A DNA stretch of 53,384 bases from Streptomyces sp. MBT53 (GTDB lineage Bacteria; Actinomycetota; Actinomycetes; Streptomycetales; Streptomycetaceae). Shown here piece after piece: positions 39,857 to 47,816 of this stretch (position 1 is the first letter of the stretch; the number at the start of each line of letters is the position of its first letter). A model generated the notes under the pieces. The model did no database searches, had not been told where the DNA came from, and saw only the letters and a list, made by a program, of their open reading frames with translations. The stretch lies in NCBI RefSeq assembly GCF_016654115.1, contig NZ_JAEQAZ010000045.1, forward strand, positions 1 through 53,384. The letters run 5' to 3'. Both the position numbers and the translations under genes were made by a program.

Positions 39857-41218
39857 CTACATTCCGGCGATCAGTTTCTCCACCCGGTCGTCCACGGAAC
39901 GGAACGGGTCCTTGCACAACACGGTGCGCTGCGCCTGGTCGTTGAGCTTGAGATGGACCCAGTCGACGGTGAAGTCCCGCCGCTGTTCCTGGGCCCTGCG
40001 GATGAAGTCGCCGCGCAGCCGCGCCCGAGTGGTCTGCGGCGGAACGGACTTGCCCTCGAAGATCTTCAAGTCGTTGCAGATCCGGGCGGCTTGGCCCTTC
40101 CTCTCGAGGAGGTAGTAGAGCCCTCGGCGACGGTGGATGTCGTGGTACGCGAGGTCGATCTGGGCGACCCGCGGGTGGGACATGGTCATGTTGTGCTTGG
40201 CCCGGTAGCGCTCGATCAGCTGGTACTTCATGACCCAGTCGATCTCGGTGCCGATCCGGTCGAGGTCCTCGGCCTCGATCGCGTCGAGGGTGCGGCCCCA
40301 CAGTTCGAGGACCTGCTCGACGGTGCCGGTGCGGATGCCGCGGCGGTCCACGAAGTCCACGGCCTTCTCGTAGTACTCGCGCTGCACCTCGATCGCGGAG
40401 GCCTCGCGGCCGCTGGCCAGACGCACCTTGCGCCGGCCCGTGATGTCGTGGCTGACCTCGCGGATCGCCCGGATCGGGTTCTCCAGGGTCAGGTCGCGCA
40501 TCACCGTGCCCGCCTCGATCATGCGCAGCACCAGGTCGGTGGCGCCGACCTTGAGCAGCATGGTCGTCTCGGACATGTTCGAGTCGCCCACGATGACGTG
40601 GAGACGGCGGTAGCGCTCGGCGTCCGCGTGCGGTTCGTCGCGGGTGTTGATGATGGGCCGGGAACGCGTCGTGGCCGAGGAGACGCCCTCCCAGATGTGT
40701 TCGGCGCGCTGGCTGACGCAGTACACGGCGCCGCGCGGGGTCTGCAGTACCTTGCCCGCGCCGCACAGCAGCTGACGCGTGACCAGGAACGGGATGAGGA
40801 TGTCCGCGAGCCGGGAGAACTCGCCGTGCCGTGCCACCAGATAGTTCTCGTGGCAGCCGTACGAGTTGCCCGCCGAGTCGGTGTTGTTCTTGAAGAGGTA
40901 GACGTCGCCCGCGATTCCTTCCTCGTGCAGGCGTCGTTCGGCGTCCACCAGGAGTCCTTCGAGAATGCGCTCGCCGGCTTTGTCGTGGGTGACCAGTTCG
41001 GTCACGTTGTCACATTCGGGGGTCGCGTATTCCGGATGTGAGCCCACGTCGAGATAGAGCCGGGCGCCGTTTCGCAGAAAGACATTGCTGCTGCGGCCCC
41101 ATGACACGACACGGCGGAAGAGGTACCGAGCCACCTCGTCGGGGGACAGCCGACGCTGTCCCCTGAACGTACACGTGACGCCGTACTCGTTCTCCAGCCC
41201 GAAAATGCGGCGGTCCAT
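39857..41218 (-). CDS. pafA: Pup--protein ligase PafA
   Basis: This 453-aa carboxylate-amine ligase links the C-terminal glutamate of Pup to substrate lysines using ATP. It has RRIFGLENEYGVTC (metal-binding Glu), LYLDVGSHPEYATPECDN with the catalytic Asp, YLFKNNTDSAGNSYGCHENY and NTRDEPHADAERYRRLHVIV. It lacks the extra N-terminal loop of its paralogue Dop. It starts 9 nt after the MFS stop with no strong ribosome site of its own, suggesting coupling to the MFS gene. Confidence 0.97.
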   Translation of the reverse strand: MDRRIFGLENEYGVTCTFRGQRRLSPDEVARYLFRRVVSWGRSSNVFLRNGARLYLDVGSHPEYATPECDNVTELVTHDKAGERILEGLLVDAERRLHEEGIAGDVYLFKNNTDSAGNSYGCHENYLVARHGEFSRLADILIPFLVTRQLLCGAGKVLQTPRGAVYCVSQRAEHIWEGVSSATTRSRPIINTRDEPHADAERYRRLHVIVGDSNMSETTMLLKVGATDLVLRMIEAGTVMRDLTLENPIRAIREVSHDITGRRKVRLASGREASAIEVQREYYEKAVDFVDRRGIRTGTVEQVLELWGRTLDAIEAEDLDRIGTEIDWVMKYQLIERYRAKHNMTMSHPRVAQIDLAYHDIHRRRGLYYLLERKGQAARICNDLKIFEGKSVPPQTTRARLRGDFIRRAQEQRRDFTVDWVHLKLNDQAQRTVLCKDPFRSVDDRVEKLIAGM

Positions 41219-41227
41219 GAGTGAACA

Positions 41228-42487
41228 TTACGCCCGATCCCCTGTGCTGAAACGGGGTTCGACCGCACGGTTTGGATCATTTTCCGATGAAGCCGCAACG
41301 ACCGCTCCCCCGGCGGGAGCTGCGAGGACCCGCCCGGTGGCCAGCAGGACCAGCAACGACACCGCCCCGGCGGCCCCCGGCACGGCGAACCCCCACAGGG
41401 CTCCACCGGCCTCTACGACCGGCCCCGCGACGCCCGTTCCGACCGAGGCGCCCACGGTGAACGTCGTCACAAGCCAGGAGAAAGCCTCGGTGACCGTCCC
41501 TTTAGGGGCATGCCGGTCCACGATGATGAACGCACAGGCGAGAGCCGGCGCGAGGAACACCCCGGCGAGCACGGTCAGCAGCACCATGGCGACCGCGCCC
41601 GGCATGAGCATCAGCGGCAGGTAACACACCGCCAGCAGCCCCACCAGGACCCGCAGTCGGCGCTCGGGCGCCCCGGTCCACTGCCGCGCCCCGTAGACCG
41701 TCCCGCCCAGCAGCGCGCCCAGACCGATGGCCGCCATCAGCCACCCGTACACCACGTCACCGCCGTGCCCGTCCGCGTACGGCACGGAGGCGACCGTGAT
41801 GGACCCGAGCGCCATCCCGACGAACAGGAAGGCGCCCAGCAGTGCCAGCAGCCCCGGCGAGCGCAGGGCGCCCAGCCAGTGCGCGGCACGCGGGGCCGAC
41901 CGCCACGCGCGCGAGGGCGGCGACACGACCACGGAGAGGGCGCCCAGCACCCCTATGACGTTCAGCACGAGCAGCGCCACCGGGGCGGACCACAGCGACA
42001 CGAAGACCGTCACGAGCAACGGCCCCACGGTGAACATGACTTCCTGCGCCACGGCGTCCATGGCGTACGCCGTGTGCACCTGCTCCTCCTTGGGCAGCAC
42101 GGCCGGCCACAGGGCGCGCAGACCGCCCTCCAGGGGCGGCGCGAAGAGGCCCGCGGCGGCCACGGCGGCGTAGGCGAGCGGGAGCGGATCGGTGCCCCAG
42201 TAGGCGAAGACGGTCATCCCGAGGGCGGAGACGATCGCGGCGGGCAGCTGCACCCGCGGCTGTCCGTGGACGTCCACCAGCCGGCCGAGGAGGGGCTGCC
42301 CGACCGCGTTGGCGATGCCGTAGACGGCCGCCAGCGCCCCGGCGAGGCTGTAGGTGCCGCCCTCGGCGCGGATGAACAGCACGATCGCGATCGCGGCGGT
42401 GGCGTTCGGCAGCCGGCCGACCAGCGTCCCTATGAGCAGGCGAGTGGCGTGTCTCGCCCTGAGGATCTCCAGATATCCCACGGCCAT
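41228..42487 (-). CDS. MFS transporter
   Basis: The 419-aa protein has twelve hydrophobic helices and MFS features (ATRLLIGTLVGRLPNATAAI at the start, GQPLLGRLVDVHGQPR in the 2-3 loop). The 6-7 loop is short. Cargo unknown; many such proteins export sugars or drugs. It is divergent from a LacI-family regulator and immediately precedes pafA, so both may respond to that regulator. The C-terminal 30 residues are polar and low in complexity. Confidence 0.9.
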   Translation of the reverse strand: MAVGYLEILRARHATRLLIGTLVGRLPNATAAIAIVLFIRAEGGTYSLAGALAAVYGIANAVGQPLLGRLVDVHGQPRVQLPAAIVSALGMTVFAYWGTDPLPLAYAAVAAAGLFAPPLEGGLRALWPAVLPKEEQVHTAYAMDAVAQEVMFTVGPLLVTVFVSLWSAPVALLVLNVIGVLGALSVVVSPPSRAWRSAPRAAHWLGALRSPGLLALLGAFLFVGMALGSITVASVPYADGHGGDVVYGWLMAAIGLGALLGGTVYGARQWTGAPERRLRVLVGLLAVCYLPLMLMPGAVAMVLLTVLAGVFLAPALACAFIIVDRHAPKGTVTEAFSWLVTTFTVGASVGTGVAGPVVEAGGALWGFAVPGAAGAVSLLVLLATGRVLAAPAGGAVVAASSENDPNRAVEPRFSTGDRA

Positions 42488-42504
42488 GCCCCACCCTCAC
42501 GTTT

Positions 42505-42531
42505 TACGTATAACTTCCACGGTCATACGTA
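42505..42531. promoter_or_regulatory. Twin TACGTA sites between MFS and LacI genes
   Basis: TACGTA occurs at 42505-42510 and 42526-42531, 21 bp apart (two helical turns), in the 99-bp divergent gap. The first is part of TTACGTATAA and the second of ATACGTACCAT. They are likely half-sites or operators for the LacI-family protein. Confidence 0.5.
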
Positions 42532-42586
42532 CCATGTGCCCTGTTCACGAGTCCAGACGAAGTACGGCCGAAGGAGCAGCCCCACG

Positions 42587-43603
42587 GTGGCACGAGGCAG
42601 CACCCGCCCCACGAGCCGCGACGTCGCCCAGGTCGCCGGGGTGTCACAGGCCGCCGTCTCACTGGTGCTCGGCGACAAATGGCGGGGCCGCGTCTCGGAG
42701 ACCACCGCCGAACGCGTCCGGGAGGCCGCCCGCGACCTGGGCTACCGCCCCAACCTCGCGGCCCGCAACCTCCGGCTGGGACACACCCGTACCGTCCTCC
42801 TGGTCGTCCCCGCGCTGACCACGGAGTTCTTCGCCGGCGTCTACACCGGCGCCGCCCGGGTCGCCGCCGAACACGGCTTCGGCGTGGTCCTCTACCCCTC
42901 CCCCGAGGGCATCGGCCCCGCCCGCGACCCCTTCGCCTCCGCGCAGGCCGCCCTGGACGGCGTCATCGCCTCCTCCATGGCCGCCGACGCCCTCACCGCG
43001 ATCCGCGGCGACCAACTGCCCCTCGTGATGCTCGACAGCGACCCGGAGGGCAGCCTCGGCGCCGCGACCGTCAACCTGGACATCGCCGACGGCGTCCGCC
43101 AGGTCGCCGACCACCTGCTGACCCTGGGCCACCGCCGCTTCCTCCACCTCGCCGCGGACATCCCGTCCTGGACCTTCGAGGTACGCGCGCGTGAACTGGC
43201 CGCACGCGTCGGCGAGTTCGAGGGCACCACGATCCGTACGACCCGCGCCCCCATCTCGATCGAGGGCGCCCTGACCGCCGCCGAGACCGCCCTCTCGACA
43301 CCCGGCCCCCGGCCCACCGCCCTGGTCTGCGACGACGACAAACTCGCCGCCGGCGCCTACAAGGCCGCCCGCCGCCTCGGCCTGCGCATCCCGCAGGACC
43401 TGTCGATCACCGGCCTCGACGACCTCGCCCTGGCCACCGCCATCGACCCGGAACTGACCACGGTCCGCCTCGACGCCGAACTCTTCGGCGAGCACGGCAT
43501 GCGCGCCCTCCTGGCGGTCCTGGACGGCCGCACACCGGAGGAGGGGGACATCCCGGTGGAACTGGTCGTACGAGGCTCCACAGCGGCCCCGAGCGGCTCC
43601 TGA
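42587..43603 (+). CDS. LacI-family transcriptional regulator
   Basis: The 338-aa protein has an N-terminal HTH with hinge helix (TSRDVAQVAGVSQAAVSLVL, ERVREAARDLGYRPNLAARN) and a periplasmic-binding-type sensor domain (TRTVLLVVPALTTEFFAGVY, DGVIASSMAADALTAIRGDQ, DLSITGLDDLALATAIDPEL). GTG 42587 follows AAGGAG ten bases upstream; the frame is open further but only through the MFS gene. It probably represses itself and the divergent MFS-pafA pair, released by a sugar-like effector. Confidence 0.93.
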   Translation: MARGSTRPTSRDVAQVAGVSQAAVSLVLGDKWRGRVSETTAERVREAARDLGYRPNLAARNLRLGHTRTVLLVVPALTTEFFAGVYTGAARVAAEHGFGVVLYPSPEGIGPARDPFASAQAALDGVIASSMAADALTAIRGDQLPLVMLDSDPEGSLGAATVNLDIADGVRQVADHLLTLGHRRFLHLAADIPSWTFEVRARELAARVGEFEGTTIRTTRAPISIEGALTAAETALSTPGPRPTALVCDDDKLAAGAYKAARRLGLRIPQDLSITGLDDLALATAIDPELTTVRLDAELFGEHGMRALLAVLDGRTPEEGDIPVELVVRGSTAAPSGS

Positions 43604-43619
43604 GGCCCCTCGCAACGTC

Positions 43620-43652
43620 GTGTGCCCCGGCCGATGACCGGCCGGGGCACAC
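43620..43652. terminator. Bidirectional terminator between the LacI-family gene and prcA
   Basis: A perfect 13-bp stem (43620-43632 with 43640-43652) with a 7-nt loop lies between the convergent LacI-family and prcA genes. It can serve both directions. Confidence 0.86.
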
Positions 43653-43683
43653 GAGGGGCTGGGAACTCAGCGAACTCTTCGGC

Positions 43684-44442
43684 TCACTTCTCGGCATCGT
43701 CCTCGGCGTCGTCGTCGGGCTCCGACGAGGCGTCCGCGCTCTCGCTCTCGCCGAGCAGCCGGGACAGCTCGCCGCCGACGATCCGCTTGAACTTGCGGGC
43801 CTGCGGGCGGGTACGGTCCAGCACCGCGACCTCGAGGCGCTCGGCGGGGATCTCCCGCTCGCTGCCGTTCGTGTCACGGGACAGGGACTGCACGGCCAGC
43901 TTGAGCGCCTCCGCGAGAGTCATGCCGTCGCGGTGCCGCTGATCCAGATAGCTGCTGATCGTCTCCGCGTTGCCGCCGACCGCGACCGAGCCGTGCTCGT
44001 CCACGATCGAACCGTCGTGCGGCAGCCGGTAGATCTGATCGCCGTCGGACGTGTCCCCGACCTCCGCGACGACCAACTCCACCTCGTACGGCTTCTCTGC
44101 CGCGCTGGAGAAGATCGTGCCGAGCGTCTGGGCGTAGACGTTGGCGAGACCGCGGGCGGTCACATCTGCGCGGTCGTAGGTGTAACCGCGCATGTCGGCG
44201 TAGCGCACGCCGCCGATCCGCAGGTTCTCGTACTCGTTGTATTTTCCGGCTGCCGCGAACCCGATCCGGTCATAGATCTCGCTGAACTTGTGCAGCGCGC
44301 GGGACGGGTTCTCGCCGACGAAGACAATGCCGTCGGCGAACTGCAGCACGACCAGGCTGCGGCCACGGGCGATGCCCTTGCGGGCGTACTCCGCCCGGTC
44401 GGCCATGGCCTGCTGGGGTGAGACATAGAACGGCGTCGACAC
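43684..44442 (-). CDS. prcA: Proteasome subunit alpha
   Basis: The 252-aa alpha subunit has the N-terminal gate and helix (MSTPFYVSPQQAMADRAEYA, RKGIARGRSLVVLQFADGIV), the body NPSRALHKFSEIYDRIGFAA and a strongly acidic C-terminal tail (SESADASSEPDDDAEDDAEK). Seven copies form each outer ring of the 20S core and dock ARC. GTG 44442 is the start. It lies 69 bp after prcB in the same operon. Confidence 0.97.
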   Translation of the reverse strand: MSTPFYVSPQQAMADRAEYARKGIARGRSLVVLQFADGIVFVGENPSRALHKFSEIYDRIGFAAAGKYNEYENLRIGGVRYADMRGYTYDRADVTARGLANVYAQTLGTIFSSAAEKPYEVELVVAEVGDTSDGDQIYRLPHDGSIVDEHGSVAVGGNAETISSYLDQRHRDGMTLAEALKLAVQSLSRDTNGSEREIPAERLEVAVLDRTRPQARKFKRIVGGELSRLLGESESADASSEPDDDAEDDAEK

Positions 44443-44511
44443 CGGTATCCGTCCCTCTCTTTAAAGTTCCGTCGAAGTCACTGGATCACCTTGATGAGAA
44501 CGGGCCCGCGG

Positions 44512-45357
44512 TCAGAGCAGCGCGGCGCGCGGGCCGTCGGGCTGCTGCAGTCGCCGCTCCAGGATCGAGGCGGCGATCTCGGAGGACTCGTCGTCGGTGA
44601 GCCGGCGGAAGCCGTCCTCGGTGATCACGGTGACGATCGGGTAGATCCGGCGGGCCACATCGGGACCACCGGTCGCCGAGTCGTCGTCAGCGGCGTCGTA
44701 GAGGGCCTGCACCACGAGGGTCGTGGCCTCGGACTCGGTCAGTCCGTCGTGGAAGAGCTTCTTCATGGCGCTGCGGGCGAAGACCGAGCCGGAGCCGGTG
44801 GCCGCGTAGCCGTGCTCCTGGGAACGGCCGCCCGTCACGTCGTAGGAGAAGATGCGGCCGATGCCGCGGTCCACGTCGAAGCCGGCGAAGAGCGGGACCA
44901 CGGCGAGGCCCTGCATGGCCATGCCGAGGTTGGAACGGATCATGGTGGACAGTCGGTTCGCCTTGCCCTCCAGGGAGAGTTGGGCGCCTTCGACCTTCTC
45001 GAAGTGCTCCAGCTCCAGCTGGAAGAGCCTGACCATCTCGACGGCGAGGCCGGCGGTGCCGGCGATTCCGACGGCCGAGTACTCGTCCGCCGGGAAGACC
45101 TTCTCGATGTCCCGCTGTGCGATGACATTGCCCATGGTGGCCCGTCGGTCACCGGCGAGCACCACGCCACCGGGGAACGTGACGGCGACGATGGTCGTGC
45201 CGTGCGGGGCCTCGACGACGCCCTGGGTGGGCGGCAGTTGCCGGTTGCCCGGCAGCATCCCCGGCTGGTGGTCGGAGAGGAAGTCCATGAAGGACGACGA
45301 CCCAGGCGTCAGGAAGGCAGCTGGTAGACGCCCGGTGCTACGAGTGTTGGCTTCCAC
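44512..45357 (-). CDS. prcB: Proteasome subunit beta
   Basis: This 281-aa precursor has a 53-residue propeptide ending in VVEAPHG. Autocleavage exposes the catalytic Thr54 of TTIVAVTFPGGVVLAGDRRA. Asp and Lys partners (GDRRAT, IEKVFPADEYSAVGIAGTAG) and the Ser-Gly-Ser stretch YAATGSGSVFARSAMKKLF are present. It forms the inner proteolytic rings. Its 5' end overlaps the 3' end of the endonuclease VII remnant by 49 bp, which suggests former translational coupling. Confidence 0.97.
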   Translation of the reverse strand: MEANTRSTGRLPAAFLTPGSSSFMDFLSDHQPGMLPGNRQLPPTQGVVEAPHGTTIVAVTFPGGVVLAGDRRATMGNVIAQRDIEKVFPADEYSAVGIAGTAGLAVEMVRLFQLELEHFEKVEGAQLSLEGKANRLSTMIRSNLGMAMQGLAVVPLFAGFDVDRGIGRIFSYDVTGGRSQEHGYAATGSGSVFARSAMKKLFHDGLTESEATTLVVQALYDAADDDSATGGPDVARRIYPIVTVITEDGFRRLTDDESSEIAASILERRLQQPDGPRAALL

Positions 45358-45647
45358 GAGGATCCTTCCAAGTAGGCGGCAGCCCGACGAACAGCGTCGG
45401 GATCATCTCCCAACTTGCCGATGGCCGAATTGCAGTTGAAGCACAGTACGCCACGGACCCTACCCGTCTGGTGGCAGTGATCCACATGAACGGCGGAGGC
45501 ATTCCTTTACCGCTCGGAATACCGCTCCGAACGCGGCCGGCTCTCCCCGAATCGCACGCGATTCGTGCGCCCGGATGCGAAGACTGCGTGCGGTTTGGTC
45601 CCACCGCACCGCACGCAGCACTTCATCTTCGACTCGCCTGCCACCAT
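45309..45647 (-). pseudogene. Broken recombination endonuclease VII-like gene
   Basis: Between pup and prcB one minus-strand frame encodes two pieces of an endonuclease VII-like protein. ATG 45647 gives 46 codons including a CCVRCGGTKPHAVF zinc-ribbon start, then TAA (45507-45509) stops it. The same frame reopens with HVDHCHQTGRVRGVLCFNCN and SAIGKLGDDPDAVRRAAAYL, the His/Cys nuclease signature, and ends with TGA at 45309-45311 inside prcB. The part joining the ribbon to the DHCH motif is much shorter than in intact relatives, so an internal deletion is likely as well. The C-terminal piece could still be translated from GTG 45485. Confidence 0.75.
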
Positions 45648-45685
45648 GCCACCCCGTTCACCTTCGAATCGAAGGACAGGGCGGC

Positions 45686-45904
45686 CTACTGGCCGCCCTT
45701 TTGAACGAAGGACCGCACGAAGTCCTCGGCGTTCTCTTCGAGTACGTCGTCGATCTCGTCCAGAACCGAGTCGACATCGTCGCTCAGCTTCTCGTGGCGC
45801 TCCTTGAGGTCGTCGGTCGCCTGTGCTTCCTCGGCCTGCTCCTCGACCTCCTCCGTGGAGCGCGTCGCCTTCTGCTGTCCGCCGCCGGTGTCCTTGGTCG
45901 CCAT
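45686..45904 (-). CDS. pup: Prokaryotic ubiquitin-like protein Pup
   Basis: The 72-aa protein begins MATKDTGGGQQKATRSTEEV, has the helical ARC-binding part LKERHEKLSDDVDSVLDEID and ends FVQKGGQ. The terminal Gln must be deamidated by Dop before PafA can attach Pup to lysines. ATG 45904 is preferred over the in-frame GTG 45913. It lies 155 bp downstream of dop. Confidence 0.97.
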   Translation of the reverse strand: MATKDTGGGQQKATRSTEEVEEQAEEAQATDDLKERHEKLSDDVDSVLDEIDDVLEENAEDFVRSFVQKGGQ

Positions 45905-46059
45905 AACCCTCACCCCGCTCGGTTCGACGTTCTTGATCAGACCCTACTTGCAGGGACTGACATCGGCCCCGCAGTTCCTACAACGTACGGCGGCCACCTC
46001 GATGATTCCCGGCCACCGGACATTCCACCCTGTCCGGAGCCCCGGATCCGAGGGTCCTG

Positions 46060-47571
46060 TCAGCCGCCCGACAGGACCCTGACCAGGTCTTCCGCCGTAC
46101 GACAGCGGTCCAGGAGCTCCTTGACGTGATTACGCGTTCCGCGAAGCGGTTCCAGGGTTGGGACGCGCTGGAGCGAGTCCCGGCCCGGGAGGTCGAAGAT
46201 CACGGAGTCCCAGGAGGCCGCCGCGACGTCGTCGGCGTACTGCTCCAGGCAGCGTCCGCGGAAGTACGCGCGCGTGTCCTCCGGGGGCGTCGTACGCGCC
46301 CGCTCGACCGTGTCCTCGTCCAGCAGCCGTTTGATGCGGCCACGGGCCACCAGGCGGTTGTAGAGGCCCTTCTCGGCCCGTACGTCCGCGTACTGGAGGT
46401 CGACCAGCTGCAGCCGGGCCGCGTCCCAGTCGAGGTCGTCCCGGCGCCGGTAGCCCTCCATGAGTTCCCGCTTGGCGACCCAGTCCAGCTCACCGGCCAG
46501 GCTCATCGGGTCGTTCTCCAGGCGGTTGAGCGTGTCCTCCCAGCGGGCGAGGACGTCCTTGGTCTGGTCGTCCGCGTCGGAGCCGTAGCGTTCCTCGACG
46601 TACTTGCGGGACAGCTCGAAGTACTCCATCTGCAGCTGGACCGCGGTGAGTGTCCGGCCGCTGCGGAGGGTGACCAGGCGCTTGAGGGTGGGGTCGTGGG
46701 AGACCTGGTGGAGGGTGCGGACCGGCTGGTCCACGGCCAGGTCGACCGCGATGAAGCCGTCCTCGATCATGGAGAGGACCAGGGCGGTGGTGCCGAGCTT
46801 CAGATACGTCGAGATCTCGGAGAGGTTCGCGTCGCCGATGATCACGTGCAGGCGGCGGTACTTCTCGGCGTCCGCGTGCGGTTCGTCGCGGGTGTTGATG
46901 ATCGGGCGCTTGAGGGTGGTCTCCAGACCGACCTCGACCTCGAAGTAGTCGGCGCGCTGGCTGAGCTGGAAGCCGTGCTCGTGTCCGTCCTGGCCGATGC
47001 CCACGCGGCCGGCTCCGGTGACGACCTGTCGGGAGACGAAGAAGGGCGTCAGGTGGCGCACGATGTCCGAGAAGGGGGTCTCCCGCTTCATCAGATAGTT
47101 CTCGTGCGTGCCGTAGGAGGCGCCCTTGTTGTCGGTGTTGTTCTTGTAGAGGTGGATCGGCTGGGCGCCCGGGAGTTGGGCCGCGCGCTCGGCGGCCTCC
47201 GCCATGATGCGCTCGCCGGCCTTGTCCCACAGAACGGCGTCCATGGGGTTGGTGACTTCGGGGGAGCTGTACTCCGGGTGTGCGTGGTCGACGTAGAGGC
47301 GCGCGCCGTTGGTGAGGATGACATTGGCGAGGCCGATGTCCTCGTCGGTGAGCTGGGTGGAGTCGGCGGCCTCCCGGGCGAGGTCGAAGCCTCGCGCGTC
47401 CCGCAGCGGATTCTCCTCCTCGAAGTCCCAGCGGGCCCGCCGGGCCCGGTGCATCGCCGCCGCGTAGGCGTTGACGATCTGGGACGAGGTGAGCATGGCA
47501 TTGGCGTTGGGGTGGCCGGGGACGGAGATCCCGTACTCCGTCTCGATGCCCATTACTCGCCGTACGGTCAT
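46060..47571 (-). CDS. dop: Pup deamidase/depupylase Dop
   Basis: This 503-aa PafA paralogue converts the Pup C-terminal Gln to Glu and removes Pup from proteins. It has RRVMGIETEYGIS, LYVDHAHPEYSSPEVTNPMD with the catalytic Asp, YKNNTDNKGASYGTHENYLM and INTRDEPHADAEKYRRLHVI. An insertion of about 40 residues after the first strand (EEENPLRDARGFDLAREAAD) is the Dop-specific loop. The arc terminator lies upstream, so dop-pup-prcB-prcA should have its own promoter within 47572-47770. Confidence 0.97.
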   Translation of the reverse strand: MTVRRVMGIETEYGISVPGHPNANAMLTSSQIVNAYAAAMHRARRARWDFEEENPLRDARGFDLAREAADSTQLTDEDIGLANVILTNGARLYVDHAHPEYSSPEVTNPMDAVLWDKAGERIMAEAAERAAQLPGAQPIHLYKNNTDNKGASYGTHENYLMKRETPFSDIVRHLTPFFVSRQVVTGAGRVGIGQDGHEHGFQLSQRADYFEVEVGLETTLKRPIINTRDEPHADAEKYRRLHVIIGDANLSEISTYLKLGTTALVLSMIEDGFIAVDLAVDQPVRTLHQVSHDPTLKRLVTLRSGRTLTAVQLQMEYFELSRKYVEERYGSDADDQTKDVLARWEDTLNRLENDPMSLAGELDWVAKRELMEGYRRRDDLDWDAARLQLVDLQYADVRAEKGLYNRLVARGRIKRLLDEDTVERARTTPPEDTRAYFRGRCLEQYADDVAAASWDSVIFDLPGRDSLQRVPTLEPLRGTRNHVKELLDRCRTAEDLVRVLSGG

Positions 47572-47773
47572 GCGGCCCTCCTTGCCCGGCGGCGCCCTCG
47601 GTCGGGGGCGCCGCTCAAGTACCGCTGGCGCTCCGGTGCGTGTGCGGTGCCCGTCCCCGCACTGCGCGACTCGGCGGTACCGAAGAGCCTAGAACGGCTT
47701 TGCGCTGGTGGGGAGATCATTTGCGTCATTGCCTTGCGCGCCCCTTGTCGCGGTCATGGCCTGAAAAACAGTT

Positions 47774-47806
47774 GGCTGCGGGTACCCGCCTAGGGCACCC
47801 GCAGCC
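47774..47806 (-). terminator. Rho-independent terminator after arc
   Basis: GGCTGCGGGT (47774-47783) and ACCCGCAGCC (47797-47806) form a perfect 10-bp stem. On the minus strand AACTGTTTTTC follows, a real U-run, uncommon in this genome type. It separates arc from dop. Confidence 0.88.
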
Positions 47807-47816
47807 ACCCTGCTTT

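Noticed and set aside
41510..42586. Upstream extension of the LacI-family frame
   Set aside because: It only reads antisense through the MFS gene; the HTH starts right after GTG 42587 with a good AAGGAG site.
45338..45604. 88-codon minus-strand frame over the endonuclease VII remnant
   Set aside because: It is out of frame with the DHCH/LCFNCN signature and has no domain pattern of its own.
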